64,000 bases of DNA from CAWDPQ01 sp963804245 (GTDB lineage Bacteria; Acidobacteriota; Vicinamibacteria; Vicinamibacterales; 2-12-FULL-66-21), in assembly GCA_963804245.1 (NCBI GenBank), contig CAWDPQ010000009.1, positions 496,001 to 560,000 on the forward strand, read 5' to 3'. The notes beneath the pieces were generated by a model, which did no database searches, had not been told where the DNA came from, and saw nothing but the letters and a program-made list of their open reading frames with translations. The position numbers were made by a program, and so were the translations under genes. This document shows, piece after piece, positions 33,248-41,919 of this stretch; the stretch's first letter is position 1, and each line of letters begins with the position of its first letter.

Positions 33248-35392
33248 CTACCTGACTTCCGCGGTCTGCTGCTGCATCGCCGGACCGTACATCTCCTCGG
33301 CGTACTGCTTGACCATGCGCCGCGCGCTGAACCTGGGAGCGACCGTCCGGATTGCCTCGCGCACGATCGCCAGCCAGGCGCGCGGGATGCCGTTGGGATC
33401 GCGGTTGTAGAACGTCGGGACGACTTCCTGTTCCAGCAGCTGGTAAAGCGCTTCGGCATCCGACCGATCGACCGACTCCGCGTCCTGGTTCTGCGGCTTG
33501 CCCTCGATGAGCCATCCGTTCCGGCCGTTGTAGCCTTCGGCCCACCAGCCGTCGCCGATGCTCATGTGCGGCACGCCGTTGATTGACGCTTTCATCCCGC
33601 TCGTGCCACTCGCCTCGAGCGGCTTGCGCGGGGTGTTCAGCCAGATATCGCACCCCTGGACGAGGAAGTGGGCGACGTGCAGGTCGTAGTCGTCGACGAA
33701 CGCGATGCGTCCGCCAAACATCGGATCGATCGCCCGCCGGTAGACCTGCTGCAGATGATGTTTGCCCATCTCGTCAGCTGGATGGGCCTTGCCGGCAAAT
33801 ACGATCTGCACCGGACGCCGCGCCGCGGTCAGGATGCTGATGAGACGGTCCGGGTTATGGAAGATCAGCTCGGGCCGCTTGTAGCCCGTGAACCGGCGCG
33901 CGAATCCAATCGTGAGCGCATTCGGATCGAGCAACGTCCCGGCCGCGACGACGCGGGCGGCGGTGACGTGCTCTTCCTTCCAGCGCGATCGCGCGCGCTC
34001 GCGAATGAAGGCGAACAGGTAGTTGCGCAAGGCATTGCGGACCGCCCACAGCTCTTCGTCTGGAATTTCGAGCACGCGATCCCAGACCGTGGGATCGTCG
34101 TGGCGATCGCGCCAGTCGCCGCCGAGATGGTCGTCGAACAGGCGCGACAGCTCGGCGGATAGCCAGGTCGGCACATGAATACCGTTCGTAATCGCACGCA
34201 CCGGCCGCTGGTCGTCGGGTACGTTGCCCCAGATCGGTCCCCACATCTGCCGCGTGACCTGACCGTGCAGCTGACTGACGGCGTTGACCGTCCCCGCCGC
34301 CCGCAACGCGAGCGCAGTCATGTTGAAGAGCGATCCGCTGCCGTTGTCGTACTGCCCGAGCGCAAGAAACGCGTCGCGGTAGCTACCGAGCGTGCCCCAC
34401 GCCCCGGCCAGATGCGTTTCGACGAGGCTGAAGGGAAACGCGTCGTGGCCGGCCGGTACCGGCGTATGCGTGGTGAACATGGTCGTCTGCCGCACTTCCT
34501 GCAGCGCGGTGTCGAACGACTTGCCCTGCTCGATCAGGTCGCGAATGCGCTGCAGCACCACGAATGCGGCATGGCCCTCATTCAGGTGCCACACCGACGG
34601 CTCGGCCTCCATCGCCTTCAGCGCGCGAACGCCGCCGATTCCCAGGATGATTTCCTGCTGGATTCGCGTTTCACGGTCGCCGCCATAGAGCCGTGCCGAC
34701 AGCTCGCGATCCCAGGGCGCGTTCTCCTCGAGGTCGGTGTCGAGCAGATACAGCTTGACGCGTCCGAGGCGAACGCTCCAGACGGACACGAGCACGCTGC
34801 GGTTGCCGAGCGGCACGGCGACGATGCACGGTTTGCCGTCGGGGGTAATTGCCGGTTCGATCGGCGCATCGGCCCAGTTGAGACGCTCGTACAACTCCTG
34901 CTGCCAGCCTTCGGCGGAAACCGATTGGTGGAAGTAACCCTGCGGATACATGAAACCCAGACCAATCAGCGGTATGCCGAGATCGCTCGCTTCTTTGCAG
35001 TGATCGCCGGCCAGGACGCCAAGGCCGCCGGCATAGATCGGCAGCGACTGATGCAGGGCGAACTCGGCGGAAAAATAGGCAATGGTGCCGTTCTCCTCCG
35101 GAAACCGGTGCCGCCACCAGGTGTCGGCCGCCGCGCGCGCGGCGTCGAGTGCGTCGACCGCGGCGTCGTAAACACCGAGGAAGCGCTCGTCCTTCGACGC
35201 CAGCGCCACCAGCTCGGGCGAGACCAGTCGCAGCATCAGGACCGGGTTGTGCGCCGTCTGTCGCCAGAGCGGGTAGTCCAGCCGGCGAAACACTTCGCGT
35301 GCCGGCGTGTTCCAGGTCCACCAGAGATCGGTGGCCAGCTCGGGCAGACGTTTGAGACGTTCGGGAATCGCGGAAAGATTCGGAGGTGTCAC
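33248..35392 (-). CDS. glgP: Alpha-glucan (glycogen) phosphorylase, GT35
   Basis: 714 residues, the short bacterial-archaeal type with an N-terminal DUF3417 domain. It releases glucose-1-phosphate from glycogen or maltodextrin using pyridoxal phosphate. Landmarks: 'IAYFSAEFALHQSLPIYAGG', 'VWHLNEGHAAFV', 'MFTTHTPVPAGHDAFPF', 'GFARRFTGYKRPELIF' and the PLP-lysine region near 'NTPRKPLEASGTSGMKASIN'. Together with the downstream dehydratase gap of 12 bp, it could be in one transcript with 35405-36403. Confidence 0.93.
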   Translation of the reverse strand: MTPPNLSAIPERLKRLPELATDLWWTWNTPAREVFRRLDYPLWRQTAHNPVLMLRLVSPELVALASKDERFLGVYDAAVDALDAARAAADTWWRHRFPEENGTIAYFSAEFALHQSLPIYAGGLGVLAGDHCKEASDLGIPLIGLGFMYPQGYFHQSVSAEGWQQELYERLNWADAPIEPAITPDGKPCIVAVPLGNRSVLVSVWSVRLGRVKLYLLDTDLEENAPWDRELSARLYGGDRETRIQQEIILGIGGVRALKAMEAEPSVWHLNEGHAAFVVLQRIRDLIEQGKSFDTALQEVRQTTMFTTHTPVPAGHDAFPFSLVETHLAGAWGTLGSYRDAFLALGQYDNGSGSLFNMTALALRAAGTVNAVSQLHGQVTRQMWGPIWGNVPDDQRPVRAITNGIHVPTWLSAELSRLFDDHLGGDWRDRHDDPTVWDRVLEIPDEELWAVRNALRNYLFAFIRERARSRWKEEHVTAARVVAAGTLLDPNALTIGFARRFTGYKRPELIFHNPDRLISILTAARRPVQIVFAGKAHPADEMGKHHLQQVYRRAIDPMFGGRIAFVDDYDLHVAHFLVQGCDIWLNTPRKPLEASGTSGMKASINGVPHMSIGDGWWAEGYNGRNGWLIEGKPQNQDAESVDRSDAEALYQLLEQEVVPTFYNRDPNGIPRAWLAIVREAIRTVAPRFSARRMVKQYAEEMYGPAMQQQTAEVR

Positions 35393-35404
35393 GATAGATG
35401 GACC

Positions 35405-36403
35405 TCAGGGACAGGCGCCGACGAGTTGCGCGAAACGAGTCAAATCGATATTGCCGCCGGAGACGACCGCGACGACGTTGCGGTGCCCGCGTTCGGCCAG
35501 CTCCGGTGAGAGGGCTGCGGCGATGGCGCAGGCCGCCGCTCCTTCAGCGATGACGTGCGCCCGCTCGGCCGCAACCTTCATCGCGCGCGCCACGTCGTCG
35601 AGAGAAACGACGATGGATTCGGAAATGCGGTCGCGCAGGAGAGGCCACATCGTCTCGAGCACCGAACGTCCGCCCGCGCCATCGACGAACGAGGCTTTCC
35701 AGTCAGGAAAGTGGCTGGCGTGGCCATTGCGCAGCGACGTGGCGAGCGGAGCGGCGGTTTCCGGCTCCGCCGCATATACGCGAGTCGTGGGTGACAGTTC
35801 GTGGAGCGCACTCGCGATGCCCGAGAGCAGTCCACCACCACCGAGGGGAGCGATCACCGCGTCCACCTCCGGCAGGTCCTGATGAATCTCGAGACCGATC
35901 GTGCCATTGCCGCTGATGAAGTCGTCGTTGTCGAAGGGATGCACGAAGTGACCGCTCATCCGATCGGATCTGTGATGTTCCACCGTACGCCAGCACTCGT
36001 CGTACGAGGTCTGGACGATCGTTGCGCCGAGCCGCCCGATCGCCCGCAGCTTTGTTTCGGGCGCCGTGTCCATGACCATTACGGAGCAGGCGGCGTTCAG
36101 GTGACGCGCGGCAAGCGCGACGCCCTGTGCGGCGTTTCCGGCACTGACGGTCCAGACGCCCTTCGCCAACTGATCGGGCCGAAGCTTGCGGACGGCGTTG
36201 TAGGCGCCGCGGATCTTGAACGATCCGATCGGTTGCAGCGTTTCCAGCTTCAGAAAAATGGTCGGACCGGCCCCGTTCCGAGCACTCGAGACATCGAGCC
36301 GGATGAGCGGCGTACGGACGGCGGCCTGATAGACGGTTTCAGCAGCAGCGCGAATGGTTTCCAGCGATACGTTGCGGGGCACCGGACGCGATTCGATCGG
36401 CAC
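35405..36403 (-). CDS. PLP-dependent threonine/serine dehydratase family protein
   Basis: 332 residues, fold type II. PLP-lysine motif 'SFKIRGAYN', Asn-containing 'SAGNAAQGVA', and the phosphate-binding loop 'LGGGGLLSG'. There is no C-terminal ACT regulatory domain, so it resembles catabolic threonine dehydratase or serine racemase rather than biosynthetic IlvA. Products would be 2-oxobutyrate or pyruvate plus ammonia. Divergent from the asparaginase gene. Neighbouring asparaginase and P1 peptidase genes suggest amino-acid scavenging. Confidence 0.85.
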   Translation of the reverse strand: MPIESRPVPRNVSLETIRAAAETVYQAAVRTPLIRLDVSSARNGAGPTIFLKLETLQPIGSFKIRGAYNAVRKLRPDQLAKGVWTVSAGNAAQGVALAARHLNAACSVMVMDTAPETKLRAIGRLGATIVQTSYDECWRTVEHHRSDRMSGHFVHPFDNDDFISGNGTIGLEIHQDLPEVDAVIAPLGGGGLLSGIASALHELSPTTRVYAAEPETAAPLATSLRNGHASHFPDWKASFVDGAGGRSVLETMWPLLRDRISESIVVSLDDVARAMKVAAERAHVIAEGAAACAIAAALSPELAERGHRNVVAVVSGGNIDLTRFAQLVGACP

Positions 36404-36489
36404 GAAGCGACCATCGTACGCATGTCATCCGTGCGCGTCAATAAATCGCGCTATTCTATCGGCGTTCGGCAGCGGAAGCGGGGAGCAGC

Positions 36490-37608
36490 ATGAAAATCAA
36501 TCGGCGCGAATTTGTAATGTCCGGGGCAGCCGTGAGCATTGCTGCGGCGGCACAGGGCCAGACGTCTCCAGCACCCGCCGTCGTCCGCGGGGGGGCAGCG
36601 AAGCCGGTCATCATCTCCTCCGCCAACGGCCACCGCTACAAGAACGGCGGCACGCAGACCGCCGTTGAAAAAGCCTTTGCGATGATGACGAAAGGCGACG
36701 ACGTTCTCGACGCCTTGATTGCCGGCGTCAACATTGTCGAGTTGGATCCTGAGGATACCAGCGTCGGCTACGGCGGCTTGCCGAACGCCGAAGGCGTGGT
36801 CCAGCTCGATGCGTCCTGCATGCATGGCCCGCGCAAGCGGGCAGGCGCTGTCGCGTGCCTCGAGGGCGTGCGCACGCCATCGCTCGTGGCGCAGCGGGTC
36901 ATGGACTTTACCGATCACCATCTGATCGTCGGGTCCGATGCGCAGCGCTTCGCACGGGGCATGGGATTCAAGATCGAAGAAGACCTGAACACCGAGAAGT
37001 CACGCGCGGCGTGGCTCGAGTGGAAGCGCCGGACCGATCCGCTCCACTTCCTCGATCCCGCCAAGCGCGAGGCGGCGTTGCGCAGAGTGCAGCGCGAGAT
37101 GATGACCGAGGGCTACATCGATCCCAACCACTTCTACGGCACTATCAACTGCAACGGCGTCAACGCCAAGGGAGAGGTGTGCGGCGTGACGACGACGAGC
37201 GGCATGGCCTGGAAGATTCCAGGGCGCGTGGGCGACTCGCCAATTCTTGGGGCCGGACTCTACGTCGACGGCCCGGTCGGCGCCGCCGGATCGACCGGTC
37301 GCGGCGAAGCCAATCTGTTCGGCCTCTGTTCGTTCCTGATTGTCGACGAGATGCGCCGCGGTAAGTCGCCCAAGGACGCCGGCATGGAGGCACTCAGACG
37401 GATCAAGACAAATACTGTGGAGAAGCGCCTGCAGAAAGCCAACGGCGATCCCAACTTCAACATCAACTTCTACGTGCTCAGCGCCAAGGGGGACTACGCC
37501 GGCGTGGCGATGTACAACCCCGGCGGCAAGGGACAGTTCGCGGTCTGCGATGAAAAAGGGCCGCGCACTGAGACCTCGGAACCGCTCCTGCAGGGTGACG
37601 CGGAGTAG
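36490..37608 (+). CDS. Glycosylasparaginase/isoaspartyl peptidase (Ntn hydrolase)
   Basis: 372 residues; ATG at 36490 after GGGGAG. A twin-arginine-type signal ('NRREFVMSGAAVSIAAAA') indicates folded export. The asparaginase 2 fold is self-cleaving; the likely nucleophile is Thr in 'HFYGTINCNGV', followed by 'TTTSGMAWKIPGRVGDSPI' and 'GAGLYVDGPVGAAGSTGRGE', closely like N4-(beta-N-acetylglucosaminyl)-L-asparaginases. It would hydrolyse the GlcNAc-Asn bond or isoaspartyl dipeptides in the periplasm. Convergent with the P1 peptidase gene, only 11 bp apart. Confidence 0.92.
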   Translation: MKINRREFVMSGAAVSIAAAAQGQTSPAPAVVRGGAAKPVIISSANGHRYKNGGTQTAVEKAFAMMTKGDDVLDALIAGVNIVELDPEDTSVGYGGLPNAEGVVQLDASCMHGPRKRAGAVACLEGVRTPSLVAQRVMDFTDHHLIVGSDAQRFARGMGFKIEEDLNTEKSRAAWLEWKRRTDPLHFLDPAKREAALRRVQREMMTEGYIDPNHFYGTINCNGVNAKGEVCGVTTTSGMAWKIPGRVGDSPILGAGLYVDGPVGAAGSTGRGEANLFGLCSFLIVDEMRRGKSPKDAGMEALRRIKTNTVEKRLQKANGDPNFNINFYVLSAKGDYAGVAMYNPGGKGQFAVCDEKGPRTETSEPLLQGDAE

Positions 37609-37619
37609 GACGGAACTGG

Positions 37620-38762
37620 TCAGCGGCGCTGGTTGAGCAGCGGCTTCAGCTGCTCGATCGGCAGCGCGCGGACGGTTCGACCGTTTCCCGTCGTATCGAC
37701 CGCTTTCAGCATCGAGTTGTAGACCGCTTCCTCGGTCGCATCCAGAACGGCTTCAAACAGTCCAGACACTCCATCGGTCGGAAGCACGGTCCGCGGCTGT
37801 GGCGCCGCCAGGCTCGTCACGCGCAGCGAAGCATGGGTCGAGAACGCGATGGCGAAGTCGCCGCTGCCGTTGGCGTAAGTGGATCCCGTGCGCGCCAGCG
37901 CGTAGATGGCCCGCGCCGCAAGCCGCTTCAAGTCGCGCGCGTCGAGAGGGGCGTCGGTGGCGACGACGATCATGCAGGATCCGTCAGCCGGTTCTGCGCC
38001 GGAACGTGCCCCTGCGGGCGTCACATGTTTCCAGACCGGCACGCCTGCGATCGTGAGCCGGCCGCCGTAGTTGGTCTGGACCAGGACGCCAACCGTCCAC
38101 GCTGCCGCCTCCTGCTTGACGCGGCGCGACGACGACCCGATGCCTCCCTTCCACCCGAAGGCCACGGTGCCCGTTCCCGCACCCACCGCTCCTTCCTCGA
38201 CCGGTCCTGTTCGCGCGGTGGTGATCGCCGACAGCACCGCTTCGCGGGTCACGTGCAATCCGCGAATGTCGTTGAGAGCACCATCGTTCGTTTCACCAAC
38301 CAGCGCGTTGACCGACCGCACGTTCTCATTTCCCGGCTGCGCCAGCGTCCAGCGAACGGTGGCATCAATCGCCTGTCCCACCGACAGCGTGTTCGTCAGC
38401 ACGATCGGCGACTCGATCGTTCCGAGCTCCTCGACTTGCGTCGATCCGGCCAGCTTGCCGAACGCATTGCCGACGAAGACCGCACCTGGCACCTTCTCGC
38501 GAAACAGGTTGCCGCCATGCGGCAGGATGGCTGTGACGCCGGTACGAATGTGTTCGCCTTCCTTGAGCGTCGTGTGGCCGACCATGACACCGGCGACGTC
38601 GGTGATGGCGTTGGCCGCACCGGGCTCGCCGACGCCCGGGGCAATTCCCAGATCGCGGCTGCGCGGGCGGTCCTGGGCTGAGACGCTCATCAGGCACCCA
38701 CCGGAGATCAGGAGATTCATCAAACAGGAGATCAGAAGACCAGGAGCAATTTTGGTTTTCAA
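37620..38762 (-). CDS. P1-family peptidase (DmpA/BapA-like aminopeptidase)
   Basis: 380 residues. 'RDLGIAPGVGEPGAANAITD' and 'VGHTTLKEGEHIRTGVTAIL' open the DmpA fold; self-cleavage is expected before a Ser within 'WKGGIGSSSRR', giving alpha and beta chains. Such enzymes act on D-amino-acid or beta-peptide substrates. The first 30 residues ('LLISCLMNLLISGGCLMSVS') serve as a signal peptide but are encoded by a dispersed GATCAGGAG word repeat; an alternative ATG lies at 38690. Confidence 0.88.
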   Translation of the reverse strand: MKTKIAPGLLISCLMNLLISGGCLMSVSAQDRPRSRDLGIAPGVGEPGAANAITDVAGVMVGHTTLKEGEHIRTGVTAILPHGGNLFREKVPGAVFVGNAFGKLAGSTQVEELGTIESPIVLTNTLSVGQAIDATVRWTLAQPGNENVRSVNALVGETNDGALNDIRGLHVTREAVLSAITTARTGPVEEGAVGAGTGTVAFGWKGGIGSSSRRVKQEAAAWTVGVLVQTNYGGRLTIAGVPVWKHVTPAGARSGAEPADGSCMIVVATDAPLDARDLKRLAARAIYALARTGSTYANGSGDFAIAFSTHASLRVTSLAAPQPRTVLPTDGVSGLFEAVLDATEEAVYNSMLKAVDTTGNGRTVRALPIEQLKPLLNQRR

Positions 38763-38808
38763 AAATACCTCCTGATTACCCGATCTCCTGTTGATAAAAC
38801 TCCTGGTC
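38699..38808. repeat. CAGGAGATC palindromic repeat cluster (copy 1)
   Basis: Words CAGGAGATC/GATCTCCTG in both orientations. AACAGGAGATC (38723-38733) pairs with GATCTCCTGTT (38782-38792), and GACCAGGAG pairs with CTCCTGGTC further out. A related cluster lies at 54495-54590. It spans the P1 peptidase start and the spacer to the VWFA gene. Confidence 0.8.
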
Positions 38809-38831
38809 TCCGCGCTGCCACTGTCGGCCGC

Positions 38832-40827
38832 TCACCGTGCATTCGAAACGCGAATCGCGACGAGCTTTCGCTCGACCGTGCCCGCGCTCTTCGCTGTCAG
38901 CTCGATCAGGTACTCCCCGATGCTCAGGGGTGCGAGATTGAGATCGGCGGCGACGACCTTCGTGTCGCCGTCGCGCGCAGCCACGGTGATCGGAACCTGA
39001 AGCGGCTGTTCCTTGCGATCGAGCAGGCGGGCTTCGTACCCGTCGATCGCCGCCAGCACCGGCCACTCGATGCGCACCCGCTCGGTGCGGCGGAAATGAA
39101 ATGCCGCCAGCGGCCGCCATGGCGACGCCGCGGGCGCTCCGGCGCGGAAAGCCACGGGATCGCCGAGCAGCGTCCCGCGGCCGGGTGCGATCGAAACGGT
39201 GTCCATTTCCGGTGCGTCAGTCTCACTCCGGACCCGTACTGTCGCCCCCCAGGGGCCGCTGCCGGCGACAGTGGGGAGCGTCACGATCGTTCCGCGCGCT
39301 CCGGGCTCGATCCGTCCTTTCGCGCTGAGCGTGTCACCCTTCGCGGTGCTCAGCATCACTTGGACGTCCGCTCCCTGCTTCCACCGCCCGCCCTCGATCT
39401 CGGCGGCGGCCAGTTCGGCGACGATGGCGACGCCGTTCGCGGTCGCGACGCCGTAGGCGTTCATCCGTGCCGCCGGACGTAGCCGTGCGAGCGCGTCCAG
39501 CGCGGTCACGGCGGCACTTGCCGCTGCGGTTGTGGCCGGACCACTGGCCGTCGCGTTGTTCAGGGAGGCCATTTCCGCCTCGGTCGGTGCGCGGGTACTC
39601 GCTGCGTGCGCGGAGCTTTTCGCCGGTCGTCTTCAGCTTGACGGTGATTTGACGCGACGCACCGTTCCACGTCGTGTTCGACGAGTAGTAGCCGAGCACG
39701 TAGTGCGACGAGAGACCGTCGGTGACCTTCTTCAGACCGGGGCGGATGTCATTGCTGGCGGCGACGGCATGGCCGTCGGTTTGTTCGGCCAGGACGTGCA
39801 GGTTCGAGATGCCGTCCGAGAGCATGCTGTAGTTCGGGTCGAGTCCGCCCGGCCTCACCGTGTAGAACGAAACGTTGGCCTGGCGGGCGCTGCGCAGCAG
39901 ATCGCGAAACCGCTGCGCGAAATCGATCGAGGTCAGGCGGGCTCGTTCCGTTTCCGCCCAACGCCGATCCGGCTCGCCGCTGCGCGGACCGAGCGTGAGC
40001 TTGCCCTCGGAGCTGACGCCGACCGGCGGCGGAGCGCCGGTGCGGCCCAACGGGTCGATGGCCAGGTCGGAGAAGTTCGAGCGCGGGGAGGCAAGGTAGT
40101 CGGAGAAGAACACGATGTTCTTGCGCTCATCGCGAAGGTCTCCGAGCCGCACGACCAGCGCTTCGAGATCCGAGTACACCTTGTCCAGCCGGCGCAGCGC
40201 GATGAGGCGGTTTGCCAGTGTCCGGTTCTGCGCAAACGCCGCCTCGAGCTCCACCTCTCCCGGCTGCGGTTCGTAGCGGTCGGCAATGCCCCACATCGGG
40301 TGATCCGTGAGCTGCTGGTCGATGGTCTGGGTCAGTTGTCCGAGCAGCAGATCGTTCGGCGATTGCGCCGGCGTCAGCACGCCGAAGAGATCGCGTGGCC
40401 CGACCATGCGGTTGAGGAACTCACTGATCGGCTGACGCGTCCGGCTCGAGCCGCCGAAGGACACGTGGAACGCATCGAGATACAGCACGAACACGCGATA
40501 CTGCGGATCGCGGGCGAGCTCGAACCCTGCGCGCTGCGAATTGGGATCGCGGCGATCCGCATTCGGCGTCCACATCGGTGAGTTGATGAATTCGAGGGTT
40601 TCGATCGACTGGCGCTTGCCGTCTTCGAGCAGCTCGAAGTCTTCCGCCTTCAGACCGTCTACCGGGCCGCCGCGTTGAGCGGGGTAGACATCGACGCGCA
40701 CGAAGAGGGCGCCGGCCCGGAAGACAGGCCGCTGCCGCTCCGGCGCCTCCTGGGCGACAGCGGCATCGTAAAGAAGAACGCTGAGAACGATCGCAACGGT
40801 CGCGGCGGCCGTTAGTTGGCGGCGCAT
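38832..40827 (-). CDS. VWFA-related Acidobacterial-domain secreted protein (one apparent frame break)
   Basis: ATG at 40825-40827 begins a signal peptide ('AAATVAIVLSVLLYDAAVAQ'). The VWFA-related domain runs 'LFVRVDVYPAQRGGPVDGLK', 'DFELLEDGK', 'RVFVLYLDAFHVSFGGSSR' (near-canonical MIDAS), 'NIVFFSDYL' and 'SHYVLGYYSSN' in one frame to about 39590. The C-terminal beta-rich part continues in the next frame ('MASLNNATASGPATTAAA' to 'LVAIRVSNAR') to 38832. Joined, about 665 residues, the same plan as 29745-31817. Function unknown. Confidence 0.85.
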
Positions 40828-40895
40828 GGAGTCGCTCCGTGGCGCTTGGCGCCACGTACTATAAACGTTCAATCGGCAAATCCCTCACAAAAGCC

Positions 40896-41324
40896 TTAGC
40901 CGGTCGCGCCGAAACCGCCACGCGACGGGGACTGCAGTGCCGCGATCTCCGTCCACGTCACACGAGGCGCCTGCAGGAAAATGCCCTGCGCGACCCGCTC
41001 GCCGCGACCAATCGTTGCGGCCGTGTCCCTGAAGTTCAACACCGCGATCTTCACTTCGTCTTCCGGGCCTGAATAGTCCGGATCGACGACCCCGACGCCG
41101 TTGGCGACCATCAGGCCGCGCTTCAGCGGTGTGCTGCTTCGCGCGAAGATGGCGAGAAACATCCCGGAGGGGACTTCGACGACGAGCCCGGTGGGGACGA
41201 GGACGACCTCGCCGGGCTGAATCGTCACGGTCTCCGCTGCGGCCAGGTCGAAGGCCGCCGCCCCCGACGTCTGATAGGCGGGGAGTGCGGCGTGCGGGCG
41301 AATCCGCTTGATGCGAACGTTCAT
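40896..41324 (-). CDS. dut: dUTP diphosphatase
   Basis: 142 residues, normal for trimeric dUTPase. It hydrolyses dUTP to dUMP, keeping uracil out of DNA. Five motifs are seen: 'AAFDLAAAE' (1), 'ARSSTPLKRG' (2), 'NGVGVVDPDYSGPEDEV' (3, with catalytic Asp), 'GERVAQGIF' (4) and 'SRGGFGATG' (5, the P-loop-like arm). Its ATG overlaps the GNAT gene stop by 4 bases. Confidence 0.96.
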   Translation of the reverse strand: MNVRIKRIRPHAALPAYQTSGAAAFDLAAAETVTIQPGEVVLVPTGLVVEVPSGMFLAIFARSSTPLKRGLMVANGVGVVDPDYSGPEDEVKIAVLNFRDTAATIGRGERVAQGIFLQAPRVTWTEIAALQSPSRGGFGATG

Positions 41325-41746
41325 GCGAGCCGGTCGACGTCGATCCAGCAGGGAATCGACGTGTGAAAGATAAACCCGAGCTTCTCGTAGAAACCTTTCG
41401 CCGTAATCCGCGCGTCGAGATAGATGCGCGGGATGCCATCGGCGGCCGCCCGGCGCGCGAGCCAGCGCATGATCTCACGGCCATGCCCGCTACCGCGCAC
41501 GGCTTCGTCGCTGACGAGATCGTCGACGAACAGATGGTCGCCGCGGGAGAGCGTATGTGAGCGCCGCACACCAGCCAGCACGACGAGATGCTCGCGCTCG
41601 AATCCGCCAAACAGCTGGTATCCGAGTGTCTGCTGCCGGCGGATCTCGTAGGCGAAGGTCGCGGACGAAAGGCGATCGCGCAGGCTCTTCATCAGCGGGA
41701 AGGCGTGCTCGATGTCGGTATCAGTCTGAATTTCACGTATGTCCAC
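41321..41746 (-). CDS. GNAT-family N-acetyltransferase
   Basis: 141 residues. The acetyl-CoA-binding motif A is 'LFVDDLVSDEAVRGSGHGRE' (core R-G-x-G-x-G/A type), followed by 'IYLDARITAKGFYEKLGFIF', the usual motif B. Residues 1-75 form the N-terminal strands. Substrate unknown. It precedes and overlaps dut; co-transcription is likely. The spacer upstream (41747-41919) holds word repeats and hairpin-repeat copy B. Confidence 0.85.
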   Translation of the reverse strand: MDIREIQTDTDIEHAFPLMKSLRDRLSSATFAYEIRRQQTLGYQLFGGFEREHLVVLAGVRRSHTLSRGDHLFVDDLVSDEAVRGSGHGREIMRWLARRAAADGIPRIYLDARITAKGFYEKLGFIFHTSIPCWIDVDRLA

Positions 41747-41798
41747 GGTTTAAGCTACCAGCTTCCAGGTTCCAGCTACTAAGCCCGACCTCCCGAGC

Positions 41799-41882
41799 AT
41801 CTTCTCTCAGCGCTCGCGGGGCCCCACCCCCGCTCGCTTTCGCTCGGCCGCTTCGCGCCTCGCTCGGGCCGCAGGCGCTGCC
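41799..41882 (-). repeat. Hairpin-tailed 3'-end repeat, copy B
   Basis: Minus strand: AGCGCCTGCGGCCCGAGCGA through CGAGCGGGGGTGGGGCCCCG to GCGAGCGCTGAGAGAAG. It lies 38 bp after the stop of the membrane protein at 41920, in its orientation. The hairpin arms are less perfect than in copies A and D. The adjoining 41753-41782 and 41880-41910 stretches carry CAGCTTCCAG and CTCGGGAGCTCGGG words. Confidence 0.75.
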
Positions 41883-41919
41883 CCGAGCTCCCGAGCCCCG
41901 AGCCACGAGCCGACGCGAA

